Below, piece by piece: positions 51,763 through 60,947 of a stretch of DNA of 64,000 bases. A model generated the notes under the pieces. The model was not told the DNA's origin, did no database searches, and saw only the letters and a program-made list of their open reading frames with translations. The stretch is from CAYXPR01 sp964467255 (GTDB taxonomy: Bacteria; Pseudomonadota; Alphaproteobacteria; Rickettsiales; RGZB01): the NCBI GenBank assembly GCA_964467255.1, contig CAYXPR010000010.1:27452-91451 (forward strand). Direction: 5' to 3'. The stretch's first letter is position 1, and each line of letters begins with the position of its first letter. Both the position numbers and the translations under genes were made by a program.

Positions 51763-53718
51763 CTAGATAGAAGAGCCCATGATTTCACCGCTACGTGCGC
51801 GCAGTTCTTCCACGGGGTCAACTAGATTTTTCTGCACATATTCCATCAGCGCAGCCACAGATTCTTCCACCGTGAGCTTCGAGGTGTCCACCACAAGATC
51901 AGGGTTTTCTGGCGCTTCATAGGGTGCGTCAATGCCAGTGAATTGCTTGATTTCACCCGCACGGGCCTTCTTATAAAGCCCCTTGGGGTCGCGCTTTTCA
52001 CAGGTTGCTACATCTGCCTTGATATACACACCGTGATACGCCGCACCCGCTGCCGTGCGTGCATGGCGGCGGTCTGCCTTATACGGCGAAATGAAGGAGG
52101 TAATCACAATCACGCCTGCATCAGCAAACAGAGAGGCAACTTCACCCACGCGACGGATGTTTTCCGAGCGGTCTTCCGGCGAGAAGCCAAGGTCTTTGTT
52201 CAGGCCGCGGCGCACGTTATCGCCATCCAGCACATACACCTGATAGCCTTTGGCAAACAGCATACGCTGCAACTCTTTTGCGAGCGTAGATTTACCAGAA
52301 CCGGAAAGACCCGTGAACCAGAGCACGCCGCCCAAGTGACCATTGGTGATAGCACGCTGTTCCGTACGGATGTTAAAATCCACTTCCGTGATGTTCTTGG
52401 ATTTCACCGCCTCTTCGGCACGCTGGTTTTCAAAACCCTTCAGGTCGATAATGCCACCGCCTGCAATCAGGTAGTTTTCCATCAACACAAAACGGCCGGT
52501 GATGTCGTTGCTTTCAAAAGGGTCGAGCGCCGCGATGCCGCGCACCTGAAACACCACTTCTGACACGCTGTTGCGTTCCACCTGTGTGGCTTCCACATGC
52601 TTTAAATCGCCCGTATCCACCACTTTTTCGATGGCTTTCACGCTGACGTTGTATTCCGCGGTGGAAAGTTTCAATTTGTATTTACTGCCCACTTTGAGGG
52701 GGTTTTTGCCCAGCCAGAATAATTTGGCACGAAATACGTTGGTTAAAAACGGCGCGTCCTTTTTGTGGCTCACGATATTGCCGCGTTCCACGAAAATCTG
52801 TTCATCGAGCGTAACGCCCACACTCATACCGGCAGTCACTTCTGTTTTCTTTTCTGCCGTGTCAGGCCATGTTTCAATCGACGCCACTTTCGCGGTTTTG
52901 TTACCGGGCGAAAATACCAATTGGTCACCCACTTTCAGCGTACCGCTTTCAATACGGCCTACCACGATGCGGCGTTCGTCGAACTTATACACGTCCTGCA
53001 CCGGCAGGCGCAACGCCAGCTCGGTAGCAAATGGTTTTGGCTTGAAATGGTCGAGCGATTCCACCACCGCAGGGCCTTTATACCACGGCATGTTTTTGGA
53101 TTTTTGCGTGATGCAATCCCCCTCGCGCGCCGAGATGGGGATGATGAATGTTGGCGTCACACCAATGCTCTTAAGATACGCGCGGTATTCTTTTTCAATT
53201 TCGTTGAAGCGCTCTTCGGAGTAATCCACAAGATCCATCTTGTTCACGGCAACCGCCACCTGATTCACACCCAAAAGATGCAGCAGATAACCATGACGCT
53301 TGGATTGTTCTTTCACGCCTTCTTTGGCGTCAATAATCAGCAACGCGGCTTCACTGTTTGCCGCACCCGATACCATGTTCTTCAGGAATTCTTTATGCCC
53401 CGGGGCGTCGATAATTACATAATCGCGCTTCGCGGTTTTAAACCAGATTTGCGTGGTATCCACCGTGATGCCTTGGTCGCGCTCAGACTGCAATGCGTCT
53501 GTCAAAAAGCTCCATTCAAATGGCATGCCGCGCTTTTTGCACATGGCGGTGATTTGGTCAAACTTGCCATCCGGCAGGCTGTCCGTATCGTAAAACAAGC
53601 GGCCCACAAGTGTGGATTTGCCGTGGTCTACGTGGCCCACAATCACGATTTTAAGCTGCTCGCGCTCTTGCGGCGCAGCTTCTGGTTTCGTCGCAGTTTT
53701 TTTAGCAGTCGCTGGCAT
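51763..53718 (-). CDS. cysNC: Sulfate adenylyltransferase subunit 1 / APS kinase fusion
   Basis: 651 residues. The N-terminal EF-Tu-like GTPase has IVGHVDHGKSTLVGRLFYDT, DAPGHKEFLKNM and NKMDLVDYSEE; beta-barrel domains follow. The C-terminal APS kinase has the P-loop FTGLSGSGKSTLA, LDGDNVRRGLN and FISPYKADR. With CysD it makes APS from sulfate and ATP, driven by GTP; the kinase part converts APS to PAPS. It follows cysD by 16 nt. PAPS production beside an APS-type reductase implies a separate use of PAPS or substrate flexibility. Confidence 0.96.
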   Translation of the reverse strand: MPATAKKTATKPEAAPQEREQLKIVIVGHVDHGKSTLVGRLFYDTDSLPDGKFDQITAMCKKRGMPFEWSFLTDALQSERDQGITVDTTQIWFKTAKRDYVIIDAPGHKEFLKNMVSGAANSEAALLIIDAKEGVKEQSKRHGYLLHLLGVNQVAVAVNKMDLVDYSEERFNEIEKEYRAYLKSIGVTPTFIIPISAREGDCITQKSKNMPWYKGPAVVESLDHFKPKPFATELALRLPVQDVYKFDERRIVVGRIESGTLKVGDQLVFSPGNKTAKVASIETWPDTAEKKTEVTAGMSVGVTLDEQIFVERGNIVSHKKDAPFLTNVFRAKLFWLGKNPLKVGSKYKLKLSTAEYNVSVKAIEKVVDTGDLKHVEATQVERNSVSEVVFQVRGIAALDPFESNDITGRFVLMENYLIAGGGIIDLKGFENQRAEEAVKSKNITEVDFNIRTEQRAITNGHLGGVLWFTGLSGSGKSTLAKELQRMLFAKGYQVYVLDGDNVRRGLNKDLGFSPEDRSENIRRVGEVASLFADAGVIVITSFISPYKADRRHARTAAGAAYHGVYIKADVATCEKRDPKGLYKKARAGEIKQFTGIDAPYEAPENPDLVVDTSKLTVEESVAALMEYVQKNLVDPVEELRARSGEIMGSSI

Positions 53719-53734
53719 GTGTTACCTCAATATT

Positions 53735-54589
53735 TTACATGTAACCTGCGGCGCGGAGGCGCTCGAAGGACGATTCATCTTCATCAGCACCCATCGGGCG
53801 GCCGGAGCGTTCCGGCACTTTCGTGGTGCGTAGTTCTTCAATAATTTCATCAATGGTAGAAGCAGGGCTTTCCAGCGGCCACGTGATGCCTTTTTCACCC
53901 AAGCTACGGAAACGCATGATTTTGCCGCCGAAGTCGCGGCCTTCCAGCGTGAAATATTGGCGCGCCAAATAGAGCGGCACAATGGGGATGCCTTCGCGCT
54001 TGATATATTGCCACACGTCAAACTCTGTCCAATGCAGCAGTGGGTGCACGCGCACGTGCGTGCCCGGTGGGAAGTCGGTCATGAACTGGTTCCAGAATTC
54101 CGGCGGCTGGTCCTTCACGTCCCACTGGCCTTCTTTGTCGCGCGGGGAGAAGTAGCGTTCCTTGGCGCGCGTGCCTTCTTCATCGCGGCGAATGCCGGTG
54201 ATGATGCCTTCAAAACCGTGCTTCGACAGCACGTTCTTAAGGCCCAGCGTTTTACGCGCCGCCACGCGGGCAGAGTGCGGCAGGCTTTCGTCTGTTTCTT
54301 CAATCGGCGGGCAGGTTTCAGAAATCAGGTTGATACCCCATTCCTTTTTGTATTTGTCGCGGAAGGCATAGACTTCATCAAATTCCAGTTCGGTATCGCA
54401 ATGGATAAGCGGAAACGGCACGTTGCCATAGAAGGCTTTACGAGCAAGGTGAATCATCACGTTGCTGTCTTTGCCGAAGCTCCACAGCATGGCGAGCCTG
54501 TCAATTTTATTGAAGGCTTCGCGGAAGATATACATGCTCTGCGCTTCGAGCTTGTCCAGATGATCCATCACTTCTTTTTTCTTTGCCAT
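53735..54589 (-). CDS. cysD: Sulfate adenylyltransferase subunit 2
   Basis: 284 residues. It is a PP-loop ATPase of the PAPS reductase fold: MLWSFGKDSNVMIHLARKAF (PP-loop SFGKDS), PLIHCDTELEFDEVYAFRD, GIRRDEEGTRAKERYFS and HPLLHWTEFDVWQYI. It forms the ATP sulfurylase heterodimer with CysN. It lies 21 nt after cysH and 16 nt before cysNC. Confidence 0.96.
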   Translation of the reverse strand: MAKKKEVMDHLDKLEAQSMYIFREAFNKIDRLAMLWSFGKDSNVMIHLARKAFYGNVPFPLIHCDTELEFDEVYAFRDKYKKEWGINLISETCPPIEETDESLPHSARVAARKTLGLKNVLSKHGFEGIITGIRRDEEGTRAKERYFSPRDKEGQWDVKDQPPEFWNQFMTDFPPGTHVRVHPLLHWTEFDVWQYIKREGIPIVPLYLARQYFTLEGRDFGGKIMRFRSLGEKGITWPLESPASTIDEIIEELRTTKVPERSGRPMGADEDESSFERLRAAGYM

Positions 54590-54610
54590 AACGCTTCTCT
54601 GATTAAAAAA

Positions 54611-55366
54611 TTATACGTCCCAACTTTGTACCGGTGCACCAACACTCGTGTGGATGCCGCATTCTTGTTTCTGGCCGCCTTGCATTTCCACCGTATGTGC
54701 CCAGCGGCCTGAGCGCTCATCTTCACCCGGGCGCACCTCTTTGGTGCAGGGCTCACAGCCAATGGAAGGGTAGCCCCGTTCCACCAGCGGGTGTTGCGGC
54801 AGCCCTCTGCGCGCAAATTCAGCCTTCACCTGATCTTTCGACCACAGGCCGATGGGGTTTATCCGAAAACGGCCCTGTTCATCAAGTTCTATTTTCTCAA
54901 GCTCCGCGCGGGCGCCCGTCTGGTAGCGACGCCTGCCGGTAATCACCGCCTCAATGGCATTGCCATTTAGCTCGCGCTCCAAGGGCTCCACCTTCCGCAG
55001 CCAGCAGCAGCGATTCACCTGACGCTGCCACAGCGTGCCATCGGCATCGTTCTTCGCCAGCAATTCTGTATCCGGCTTTAGCAGACGCAGATTTTCAAGC
55101 TTCAGCACATCACGCAGTTTTTCAACGTATTCAACCGTTTCCTTGAAGTGCTTTTCTGTGTCCAGAAACAGCACCGCTATTTTTTTATCCACTGCCGCCA
55201 CCATGGAAAGCAACAACGCGGAATAAGAACCAAACGAAGAAAACGCCACGATTTTGCCCGGCTCGAACTCTTTCAGCATCGCGAAGATAAGATTCTCGGT
55301 TTCCAGATCGTTGTAAAACGCCTGAAGCCGCGAAAGCGATACGCTGCTGTGAGCCGATTCAGTCAT
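54611..55366 (-). CDS. cysH: Adenylylsulfate (APS) reductase
   Basis: 251 residues. The PP-loop variant FSSFGSYSALLLSM and FLDTEKHF are followed by Cys120-Cys121 and Cys204-x-x-Cys207 (IGCEPCTKEV), the CC...CxxC ligands of a 4Fe-4S cluster, and the catalytic Cys236 in ECGIH. The cluster cysteines are the accepted mark of reductases that use APS, and are missing from PAPS-specific enterobacterial CysH. It makes sulfite, using thioredoxin. It overlaps cysG by 4 nt. Confidence 0.9.
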   Translation of the reverse strand: MTESAHSSVSLSRLQAFYNDLETENLIFAMLKEFEPGKIVAFSSFGSYSALLLSMVAAVDKKIAVLFLDTEKHFKETVEYVEKLRDVLKLENLRLLKPDTELLAKNDADGTLWQRQVNRCCWLRKVEPLERELNGNAIEAVITGRRRYQTGARAELEKIELDEQGRFRINPIGLWSKDQVKAEFARRGLPQHPLVERGYPSIGCEPCTKEVRPGEDERSGRWAHTVEMQGGQKQECGIHTSVGAPVQSWDV

Positions 55367-55950
55367 AGCTGCGCTACCTTTTTATCCAGCTCTTCAAGCC
55401 AGCCTTCACGCTCTAACAGTGCATCGGTTTTTTTTGCCAGTTCAGGAATGTTCGCACCTGCGGCACGCCATTCTTCGCGCTTGGTGCCAATGTGCGTCAG
55501 GCGTTCAGCCCACACTTCGGCAAATACATCCGACAGCCAGCGTTTTAGCACACGCGCAAGGCGTGGGCTTTTACCGTTGGTGGAAACAGAAAGCAGCAAA
55601 TCACCACGACGCACAATGGCGGGTACATGGAAATCGCACCATTTGCGGTTGTCTTCAGCATTCACCAACGAACCCGCACCACGCGCGGCAGAAGCCAGTT
55701 TTGCCGTTTGTTCTTCGTCAAAATCCGCAATCATCACCACAGGCGCGAACTGAAAATCGCTGCCTTCCGGCAGTTTTTCAACCAAACGGTCACCTGCCTT
55801 TTGGCGCAGTTCATCGTTCGGCGCATCGGCATACACGGTTACGTGCTTGGTGCCTGCTTCATCGAGCAGTTCCAAGCGGCGCAGCGTGGCAATGCCGTTC
55901 CCCACTAATGCCACCGGAATGGTGGCGACATCTAATACAATCGGAAACAT
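55363..55950 (-). CDS. cysG: Precorrin-2 dehydrogenase / ferrochelatase domain (CysG N-terminal type)
   Basis: 195 residues, equal to the N-terminal (Met8p-like) part of CysG. NAD-binding region VALVGNGIATLRRLELLDEAG, then LVNAEDNRKWCDFHVPAIVRRGDLLLSVSTNGKSPRLARVLK, the conserved core with the catalytic Asp. It oxidises precorrin-2 and inserts iron to give siroheme for CysI. The SAM-dependent uroporphyrinogen methyltransferase half is absent and must be encoded elsewhere. It is 15 nt after cysI. Confidence 0.9.
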   Translation of the reverse strand: MFPIVLDVATIPVALVGNGIATLRRLELLDEAGTKHVTVYADAPNDELRQKAGDRLVEKLPEGSDFQFAPVVMIADFDEEQTAKLASAARGAGSLVNAEDNRKWCDFHVPAIVRRGDLLLSVSTNGKSPRLARVLKRWLSDVFAEVWAERLTHIGTKREEWRAAGANIPELAKKTDALLEREGWLEELDKKVAQL

Positions 55951-55965
55951 ATCTTAATTCTCCTG

Positions 55966-57777
55966 TTAGGCCGCCCATTTATAGGCACTCAGCTGGCCTT
56001 TTACTTTTGCAACCACGTTTTCTACGCCAATGCGGTGGCAGAAATCACCGAAACCTTCGTTCGGCATTCGCTCGGCTTTGAACAGTGCAAACATGGGATC
56101 CAGCGCCTTGGGCAAGTCATCCTGAGGTACTTTATCAAAGGCTTTTTGGTTAAGGCGCGTACCTTCAAAATCACCGCCGATGAACAGCACATAATGCCCC
56201 GGCATACGGCCAACAATACCGATATCGCCCACATACGGCCGCGCACAGCCATTCGGGCAGCCGGTCACACGCACTGCGATTTTTTCGCGTGATATGCCGT
56301 GTTTATCGAGCACTGCCTGAATACCATCGGCAATCTGGAACTGTACGCGCTCCGATTCCGCCAATGCTTTGGCACAGGTCGGCAGCGACACGCAGGTCAT
56401 GTAATGCAGCTGGAAGGGCGTGTGTTCTTCCGCCAGTGGAATGTGGTGTTTTTTAAGCAGTGCTTCGATATCGGCCTTATCCTTTGGTTCAATATCCGCA
56501 AGGATAATTTCTTCCGTTGGCGTCAACACCAGCGGCATTTTATATTTCGCAATCACAGCTTTCAGGCCGGTGCGATATTGCGTTTTGGCAAAATGCGGGT
56601 TGGTGCCGGGGTTGTAACCACTTGCGTTTGGCTTGTCATAATCCACCACGCGGCCGCTAGCTACCGGCACACCGAGATACAGCTTCCCATTACCTTGCTC
56701 GTGCCAGCCCATGTGGCTAGGGATTTTATACTTGATACCGGAAACAGGCTCTTTAATCACCTTACCGCCTGCTTTAACGAAATATTCCCCGAAGTGTTTT
56801 TTTGTCCATTCGATGCCGTTTTCTTCCACCAGATATTTAATGCGCGCATGCTGGCGGTCAGACCTATCACCAAAATCGCGTTGTAATTTCACGGCGGCTT
56901 CCACGGCAGGAATCAAATCATCCGGCCCCACAAATGCGATGTCCGACGCGACGCGCGGATAGGTTTTTTTGTCTTTCCATGCCACGGCGGCTTCGTGTTT
57001 CATGCCCATGCCGCCACCCAACATAATATTGTAGCCTTTGAGCTTTTCGCCTTCAAACAGCAGCACAACACCAAGGTCGTGCGTGAAGACGTCAATCGAG
57101 TTGTCTTCCGGCATAATCAGGCCGATTTTGAATTTGCGCGGCATGTAGTTTGCGCCATAAAGCGGCTCATATACGTCCGGCGTTTCTACACTGCGCTCGC
57201 GGATTTCATCCACTGCTTCATCCAGCCACAATTCTTTATAGGAAGACGTTTTGGGGCGCACGAAGGCCGCCACTGCATCCACATCGGCACGCAGACGGTC
57301 ATATTTTGCATTCTTAATCGGCGCAGGGCTGCAGGTGATATTACGCACCACATCGCCGCAACCGCTTTGCGTGGAAAGCAGCGCGTGGTTGATGGCGGCA
57401 ATCTGTGCTTTAAGGTTTTCTTTTAACACCACGTGAAACTGGAACACCTGACGCGTGGTGATGCGCAGCGTGCCGTTCGCATATTTTTCTGCAATATCGT
57501 CCATCGCGATATATTGGTCCGCTGTAAGCCTGCCGCCCGGAATGCGCGTGCGGACCATGAATTCATATTTCTTATCAAGGCCGGCCTTTTTCCGCTCGGT
57601 AGCGGAATCACGGTCATAGCCAAAATACGTGCCATGAAACTTCAGCAATTCATAAGAAGCATCAGTGATATCGGGTTTGCCATCTGTCAGTTCAGCCGCA
57701 ATATTCCCTTTCAAAAAGCCGCTGGCTTTTTTAATCGCTTCCTGACCGGAAAGCGGCTTTGCGTTTTGTTCAGACAT
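55966..57777 (-). CDS. cysI: Sulfite reductase (siroheme/4Fe-4S) subunit
   Basis: 603 residues. The 4Fe-4S/siroheme cysteines are Cys462, Cys468, Cys507 and Cys511 (TCVSLPTC and GCPNGC), the CysI spacing. The first half has ITTRQVFQFHVVLKENL and the siroheme-contacting Arg/Lys motifs. It reduces sulfite to sulfide with six electrons. A CysJ flavoprotein gene is not adjacent; Fpr at the operon end suggests ferredoxin as donor. It is the first gene of the operon, with a clear promoter and GAGGGA ribosome binding site. Confidence 0.94.
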   Translation of the reverse strand: MSEQNAKPLSGQEAIKKASGFLKGNIAAELTDGKPDITDASYELLKFHGTYFGYDRDSATERKKAGLDKKYEFMVRTRIPGGRLTADQYIAMDDIAEKYANGTLRITTRQVFQFHVVLKENLKAQIAAINHALLSTQSGCGDVVRNITCSPAPIKNAKYDRLRADVDAVAAFVRPKTSSYKELWLDEAVDEIRERSVETPDVYEPLYGANYMPRKFKIGLIMPEDNSIDVFTHDLGVVLLFEGEKLKGYNIMLGGGMGMKHEAAVAWKDKKTYPRVASDIAFVGPDDLIPAVEAAVKLQRDFGDRSDRQHARIKYLVEENGIEWTKKHFGEYFVKAGGKVIKEPVSGIKYKIPSHMGWHEQGNGKLYLGVPVASGRVVDYDKPNASGYNPGTNPHFAKTQYRTGLKAVIAKYKMPLVLTPTEEIILADIEPKDKADIEALLKKHHIPLAEEHTPFQLHYMTCVSLPTCAKALAESERVQFQIADGIQAVLDKHGISREKIAVRVTGCPNGCARPYVGDIGIVGRMPGHYVLFIGGDFEGTRLNQKAFDKVPQDDLPKALDPMFALFKAERMPNEGFGDFCHRIGVENVVAKVKGQLSAYKWAA

Positions 57778-57815
57778 GACGGATTCCCTCTGGCGTTGTC
57801 GCCTTTCTACATTCA

Positions 57816-57843
57816 GTTATACGGATATTTATTAAATAGTCAA
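57816..57843 (-). promoter_or_regulatory. Sigma70 promoter of the sulfate assimilation operon
   Basis: On the minus strand TTGACT (57838-57843), a 16-nt spacer and TATAAC (57816-57821), about 32 nt before the expected start region of the cysI leader. The surrounding A+T-rich 57822-57885 region could hold a regulator site, but no convincing palindrome was seen. Confidence 0.65.
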
Positions 57844-57885
57844 TTAAATTTGTGAATTATATTATTTTACATTTTATTTTTGTTG

Positions 57886-58689
57886 TTACTTGAGGTGTAG
57901 TGAGGGATCCAGTCGCTGATTCACCAAATTCAGCCCCCAATGCAAATGCGGCCCCGTAGCGCGCCCTGTAGCACCCACTGTGCCGATTTTATCGCCTGCT
58001 TTCAGCACCTGCCCGCTTTTCGCCACAACCTTTTGTAAGTGTGCATACACGGTAAATACCCCACAGCCATGGTCCACAAGCACCGTGTTGCCCGTGTAAT
58101 ACATATCGCGCACCAGCGTTACTTTCCCTGCATCAGGCGCGATGATGGGCGCACCGACCGGCGCAGCAATATCTAACCCCATATGCGGGTCTTTCGGCTT
58201 ATCGTTCAAAATACGCTGGCTTCCATATACACCCGAAATTTTACCTTCCGCCGGTTTTTGGAACACGCCCTTAAACTGGCATGGCTGGCTGATGCGCTCG
58301 CGTTTTTCTTTGATGACGCGTTTATCTTCGGCGATGCGCGCCGTTACTTCTTTCGGCGGCGTGACCATTTTTTCTGGCAGTTTCAGATGCTGAATTTCAT
58401 ATTCACGCGGCTTTATAACAAGCTTGGCCTCTTCGATATCACCGCCAGGCAGTTCAATTTTTATATGCGCGTCCGGTGCAGCATCTCTACCAAATCCTAA
58501 ATAAAATGTACCATCGGAAAATACTGTTATGGGCTCACCATCAAGCTTTATCTTCGCGCCCGGCTGAGTGCTTCCCATTACCAAACCACCTTGCGTAAAC
58601 TCACCTTTATATTGAACATATAACTCGCTGGCAAAGGCCGCGCAGGGCAATAATAAGGCAGCGACTAATCCTTTAAGGTAACGCCGCAT
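57886..58689 (-). CDS. M23 family (LytM) metallopeptidase, exported
   Basis: 267 residues. Signal peptide to about residue 20 (LLLPCAAFA). The LytM zinc ligands are His169 and Asp173 (HMGLDIAAP) and the HLHWG motif near residue 250, so the catalytic site looks complete. An all-beta N-terminal region (residues 25-110) and a charged linker precede it. It probably cleaves peptide cross-links of peptidoglycan in the periplasm. Its start overlaps the end of the phosphomutase gene by 25 nt. Confidence 0.92.
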   Translation of the reverse strand: MRRYLKGLVAALLLPCAAFASELYVQYKGEFTQGGLVMGSTQPGAKIKLDGEPITVFSDGTFYLGFGRDAAPDAHIKIELPGGDIEEAKLVIKPREYEIQHLKLPEKMVTPPKEVTARIAEDKRVIKEKRERISQPCQFKGVFQKPAEGKISGVYGSQRILNDKPKDPHMGLDIAAPVGAPIIAPDAGKVTLVRDMYYTGNTVLVDHGCGVFTVYAHLQKVVAKSGQVLKAGDKIGTVGATGRATGPHLHWGLNLVNQRLDPSLHLK

Positions 58690-60077
58690 TGCGCCAGTTC
58701 CTGCTTCAGTTCGTTTTTTAGCGCTGCAAGCGCAGCTTGGTTAACACCTTCCACACGCATGGAAAGCGCCGCCTGTGTGTTCGAAGCACGCACCAGCCAC
58801 CAACCTTTTTCGCCATCGATGCGCACGCCATCAATATCACTGATATTCGCGCCTTTCTTTTTCATGCTGGCTTTGATTTCATCCACAATCGCGAACTTAC
58901 GCTCTTCCGCGCATTCAAGGCGAATCTCCGGCGTACTGAAAGATTGCGGCAACGCGTCAATCATCGCCGCGAGTGGCTTATCCTGATGCGCCAGATAATT
59001 CAAAAGCCTTAGCGCCGCATAAATGCCGTCATCAAAACCGTAATATTCATCAGCGAAGAAAATATGGCCACTCATTTCACCCGCGAGCAACGCTTTTTCT
59101 TCCGCCATTTTTGCTTTAATCAGCGAATGCCCCGTTTTCCATACGAGCGGTTTGCCGCCTGCTTTCTTCACTTCATCAAACAGCATTTTGCTGGCTTTTA
59201 CGTCCGCAATTACCGTGGCGCCTTTATGGTTTTGCAGCACATCGCGCGCCCACAGCACCAAAAGCTGGTCGTTCCACACCATGCGGCCCTTGCCATCCAC
59301 CACGCCCACACGGTCACCATCGCCATCAAAGGCAATACCGAGGTCATAACCTTCTTTTTTGACGACGCTAATCAGCTCTTCGAGGTTTTCTTCTTCAGAT
59401 GGGTCGGGGTGGTGATTCGGGAAGTTACCGTCAACCACCTCATTAAACACCATATTGGTGTTTTTTAGGCGCTTCACCAACTGCTCTGTCACCTCACCCG
59501 CTGCGCCATTGCCTGGATCCCACGCCACTTTGAGGGCTTTTCCGCCCGGTTTGATGGCTTTCAGTAGTGCCTGAATATAGTCTTCCTGCACGGAAACTTG
59601 CTTGATGCCGCCTTTGCCAGCATGAAACTGCCCGGCATCAATACGTGCTTTCAGCTTTTGGATGTCATCCCCATACAGGGTTTCCTTGGCCAGCATCATC
59701 TTAAAGCCGTTATGCTCTTTTGGATTGTGTGAGCCGGTAATCATTACGCCTGCCTCAATCCCCAAATGCTTTACGGCAAAATAGAGCATGGGTGTGGGGC
59801 CGATACCGACATCCACCACCTGCACGCCGCTCTCAATAAGCCCACGGCTATATTCTTTATATAATGCGGGGCTGGAAAGGCGCCCATCGCGCCCCAACGC
59901 GATGCGCGGAGACGTATTTTTGGTTTTATCGATCACATGAGCCGCCAGTGCCCGCGCAATATCATACGCATGTTCCACATGCAGCGTTTGCCCCACAATG
60001 CCGCGTATATCATAGGCACGGAAAATGCCCGGGTTCATCACAGGGGCTTTGGGCTGGCCTTTTGCATTCACAGTCAC
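58665..60077 (-). CDS. Phosphomannomutase / phosphoglucomutase
   Basis: 470 residues. The phosphoserine loop is TGSHNPKEHNGFKM, the metal loop FDGDGDRVGVVD, the sugar loop GEMSGHIFF, and the phosphate loop near VRASNTQAALSMRVEG. The AlgC/ManB-type layout suggests a dual mannose/glucose enzyme that feeds envelope polysaccharide and glycogen-type pathways. It follows the DnaJ-domain gene by 10 nt and overlaps the M23 gene by 25 nt. Confidence 0.92.
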   Translation of the reverse strand: MTVNAKGQPKAPVMNPGIFRAYDIRGIVGQTLHVEHAYDIARALAAHVIDKTKNTSPRIALGRDGRLSSPALYKEYSRGLIESGVQVVDVGIGPTPMLYFAVKHLGIEAGVMITGSHNPKEHNGFKMMLAKETLYGDDIQKLKARIDAGQFHAGKGGIKQVSVQEDYIQALLKAIKPGGKALKVAWDPGNGAAGEVTEQLVKRLKNTNMVFNEVVDGNFPNHHPDPSEEENLEELISVVKKEGYDLGIAFDGDGDRVGVVDGKGRMVWNDQLLVLWARDVLQNHKGATVIADVKASKMLFDEVKKAGGKPLVWKTGHSLIKAKMAEEKALLAGEMSGHIFFADEYYGFDDGIYAALRLLNYLAHQDKPLAAMIDALPQSFSTPEIRLECAEERKFAIVDEIKASMKKKGANISDIDGVRIDGEKGWWLVRASNTQAALSMRVEGVNQAALAALKNELKQELAQCGVTLKD

Positions 60078-60087
60078 TTTTCGCCTT

Positions 60088-60474
60088 CTATTCTTTATTT
60101 AATAGCACATCCCGTGCTGTGTTCAACTGCATCGCGAGATACTCCGACCCACCATGATCGGGGTGTATCTTACTGATTAAACGCCGATGTGCAGCTTTAA
60201 TTTCTTTTGCACCCGCATCGGCGGCTATACCCAGCACTTCTCGTGCCTCAGCCTCCGTCATTTTGTTTGTTTTAGTGGCAGATTTTTCTGCCTGCTTGCC
60301 GCCGCCTGTGGCGACCTTACGCATATAATGCATTCGCATCAACTGCTCGGCCAATGCCACGGCAAACAGTATAAAGCCCAGCACCGAGGCAGGTATCGCC
60401 GCGCCCATCCGCAGTAGCAAAAGCATACAGATAACACCAAAAACAATAATCGCTGTTTTTCTGAAATTCGTCAT
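60088..60474 (-). CDS. Membrane-anchored DnaJ-domain protein
   Basis: 128 residues. Two hydrophobic segments (about 7-22 and 28-44) lead to a basic linker and a C-terminal J-domain (AREVLGIAADAGAKEIKAAHRRLISKIHPDHGG) with the HPD tripeptide. The architecture matches the Tim14/Pam18-like proteins conserved in alphaproteobacteria, which recruit DnaK to the membrane. The start overlaps by 2 nt, in divergent orientation, the most upstream start of the next plus-strand gene. Confidence 0.88.
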   Translation of the reverse strand: MTNFRKTAIIVFGVICMLLLLRMGAAIPASVLGFILFAVALAEQLMRMHYMRKVATGGGKQAEKSATKTNKMTEAEAREVLGIAADAGAKEIKAAHRRLISKIHPDHGGSEYLAMQLNTARDVLLNKE

Positions 60475-60490
60475 GCGCTATGCTTATTAT

Positions 60491-60685
60491 ATGAAACCGC
60501 GAGACGATACAAATTATATCATTGAGTTTAGGCGCATCGGCGGCTTTGTCCGCGTGAGCGCGCTGGACCCCGTGAGCCTAACGGAAGTTGCTATTATGGG
60601 AGCCTCCTCAGCGCCGGAATCAGAATTAACCCGCATCGCCGTCCAAAAACTGGAATATATGATGGCCAAAAAAGGGCAAACCTAA
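60491..60685 (+). CDS. Small conserved protein, possibly DUF6898
   Basis: 64 residues from the ATG at 60491 (MKPRDDTNYIIEF); an ATG at 60473 adds six residues but overlaps the divergent DnaJ-domain gene start. The sequence YIIEFRRIGGFVRVSALDP, then TEVAIMGASSAPESELTRIAVQKLEYMM resembles a short alphaproteobacterial conserved protein family (tentatively DUF6898, from memory). Function unknown; no TM segment or signal. No strong ribosome binding site is visible. Confidence 0.6.
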   Translation: MKPRDDTNYIIEFRRIGGFVRVSALDPVSLTEVAIMGASSAPESELTRIAVQKLEYMMAKKGQT

Positions 60686-60823
60686 CTATTCCCTTCCAAA
60701 CACAGCTAACTAAGCTCTACTTATCAATATTTTAAATTTCCTTTTCACGCCTCTGTCCACAAGCCCCCGACACCCGCCGCCCGCCTCGCTAAAAGCGCCC
60801 CGAAAAAAAGCCAAAAATTTAGC

Positions 60824-60852
60824 TTGACTAGGGCATAGCGCGTAACTAGTAT
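60824..60852 (+). promoter_or_regulatory. Sigma70 promoter of the str operon
   Basis: TTGACT (60824-60829), a 17-nt spacer and TAGTAT (60847-60852), followed by a leader of about 90 nt before rpsL. The 262-bp region 60686-60947 holds this promoter and no gene; the antisense open frame across it is not supported. Confidence 0.7.
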
Positions 60853-60947
60853 GCGCACCTCTTTTAGGGCTAGGGCGTAGTGTGCCATGGCCTTCGTATT
60901 ATTAAAAACCCAGTATTTCTGGGAAAAATTAGTAGGATAAAAGTTGT

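Noticed and set aside
52765..53844. 359-codon open frame antisense to cysNC/cysD
   Set aside because: Composition-driven shadow frame; His/Phe-rich translation without family features.
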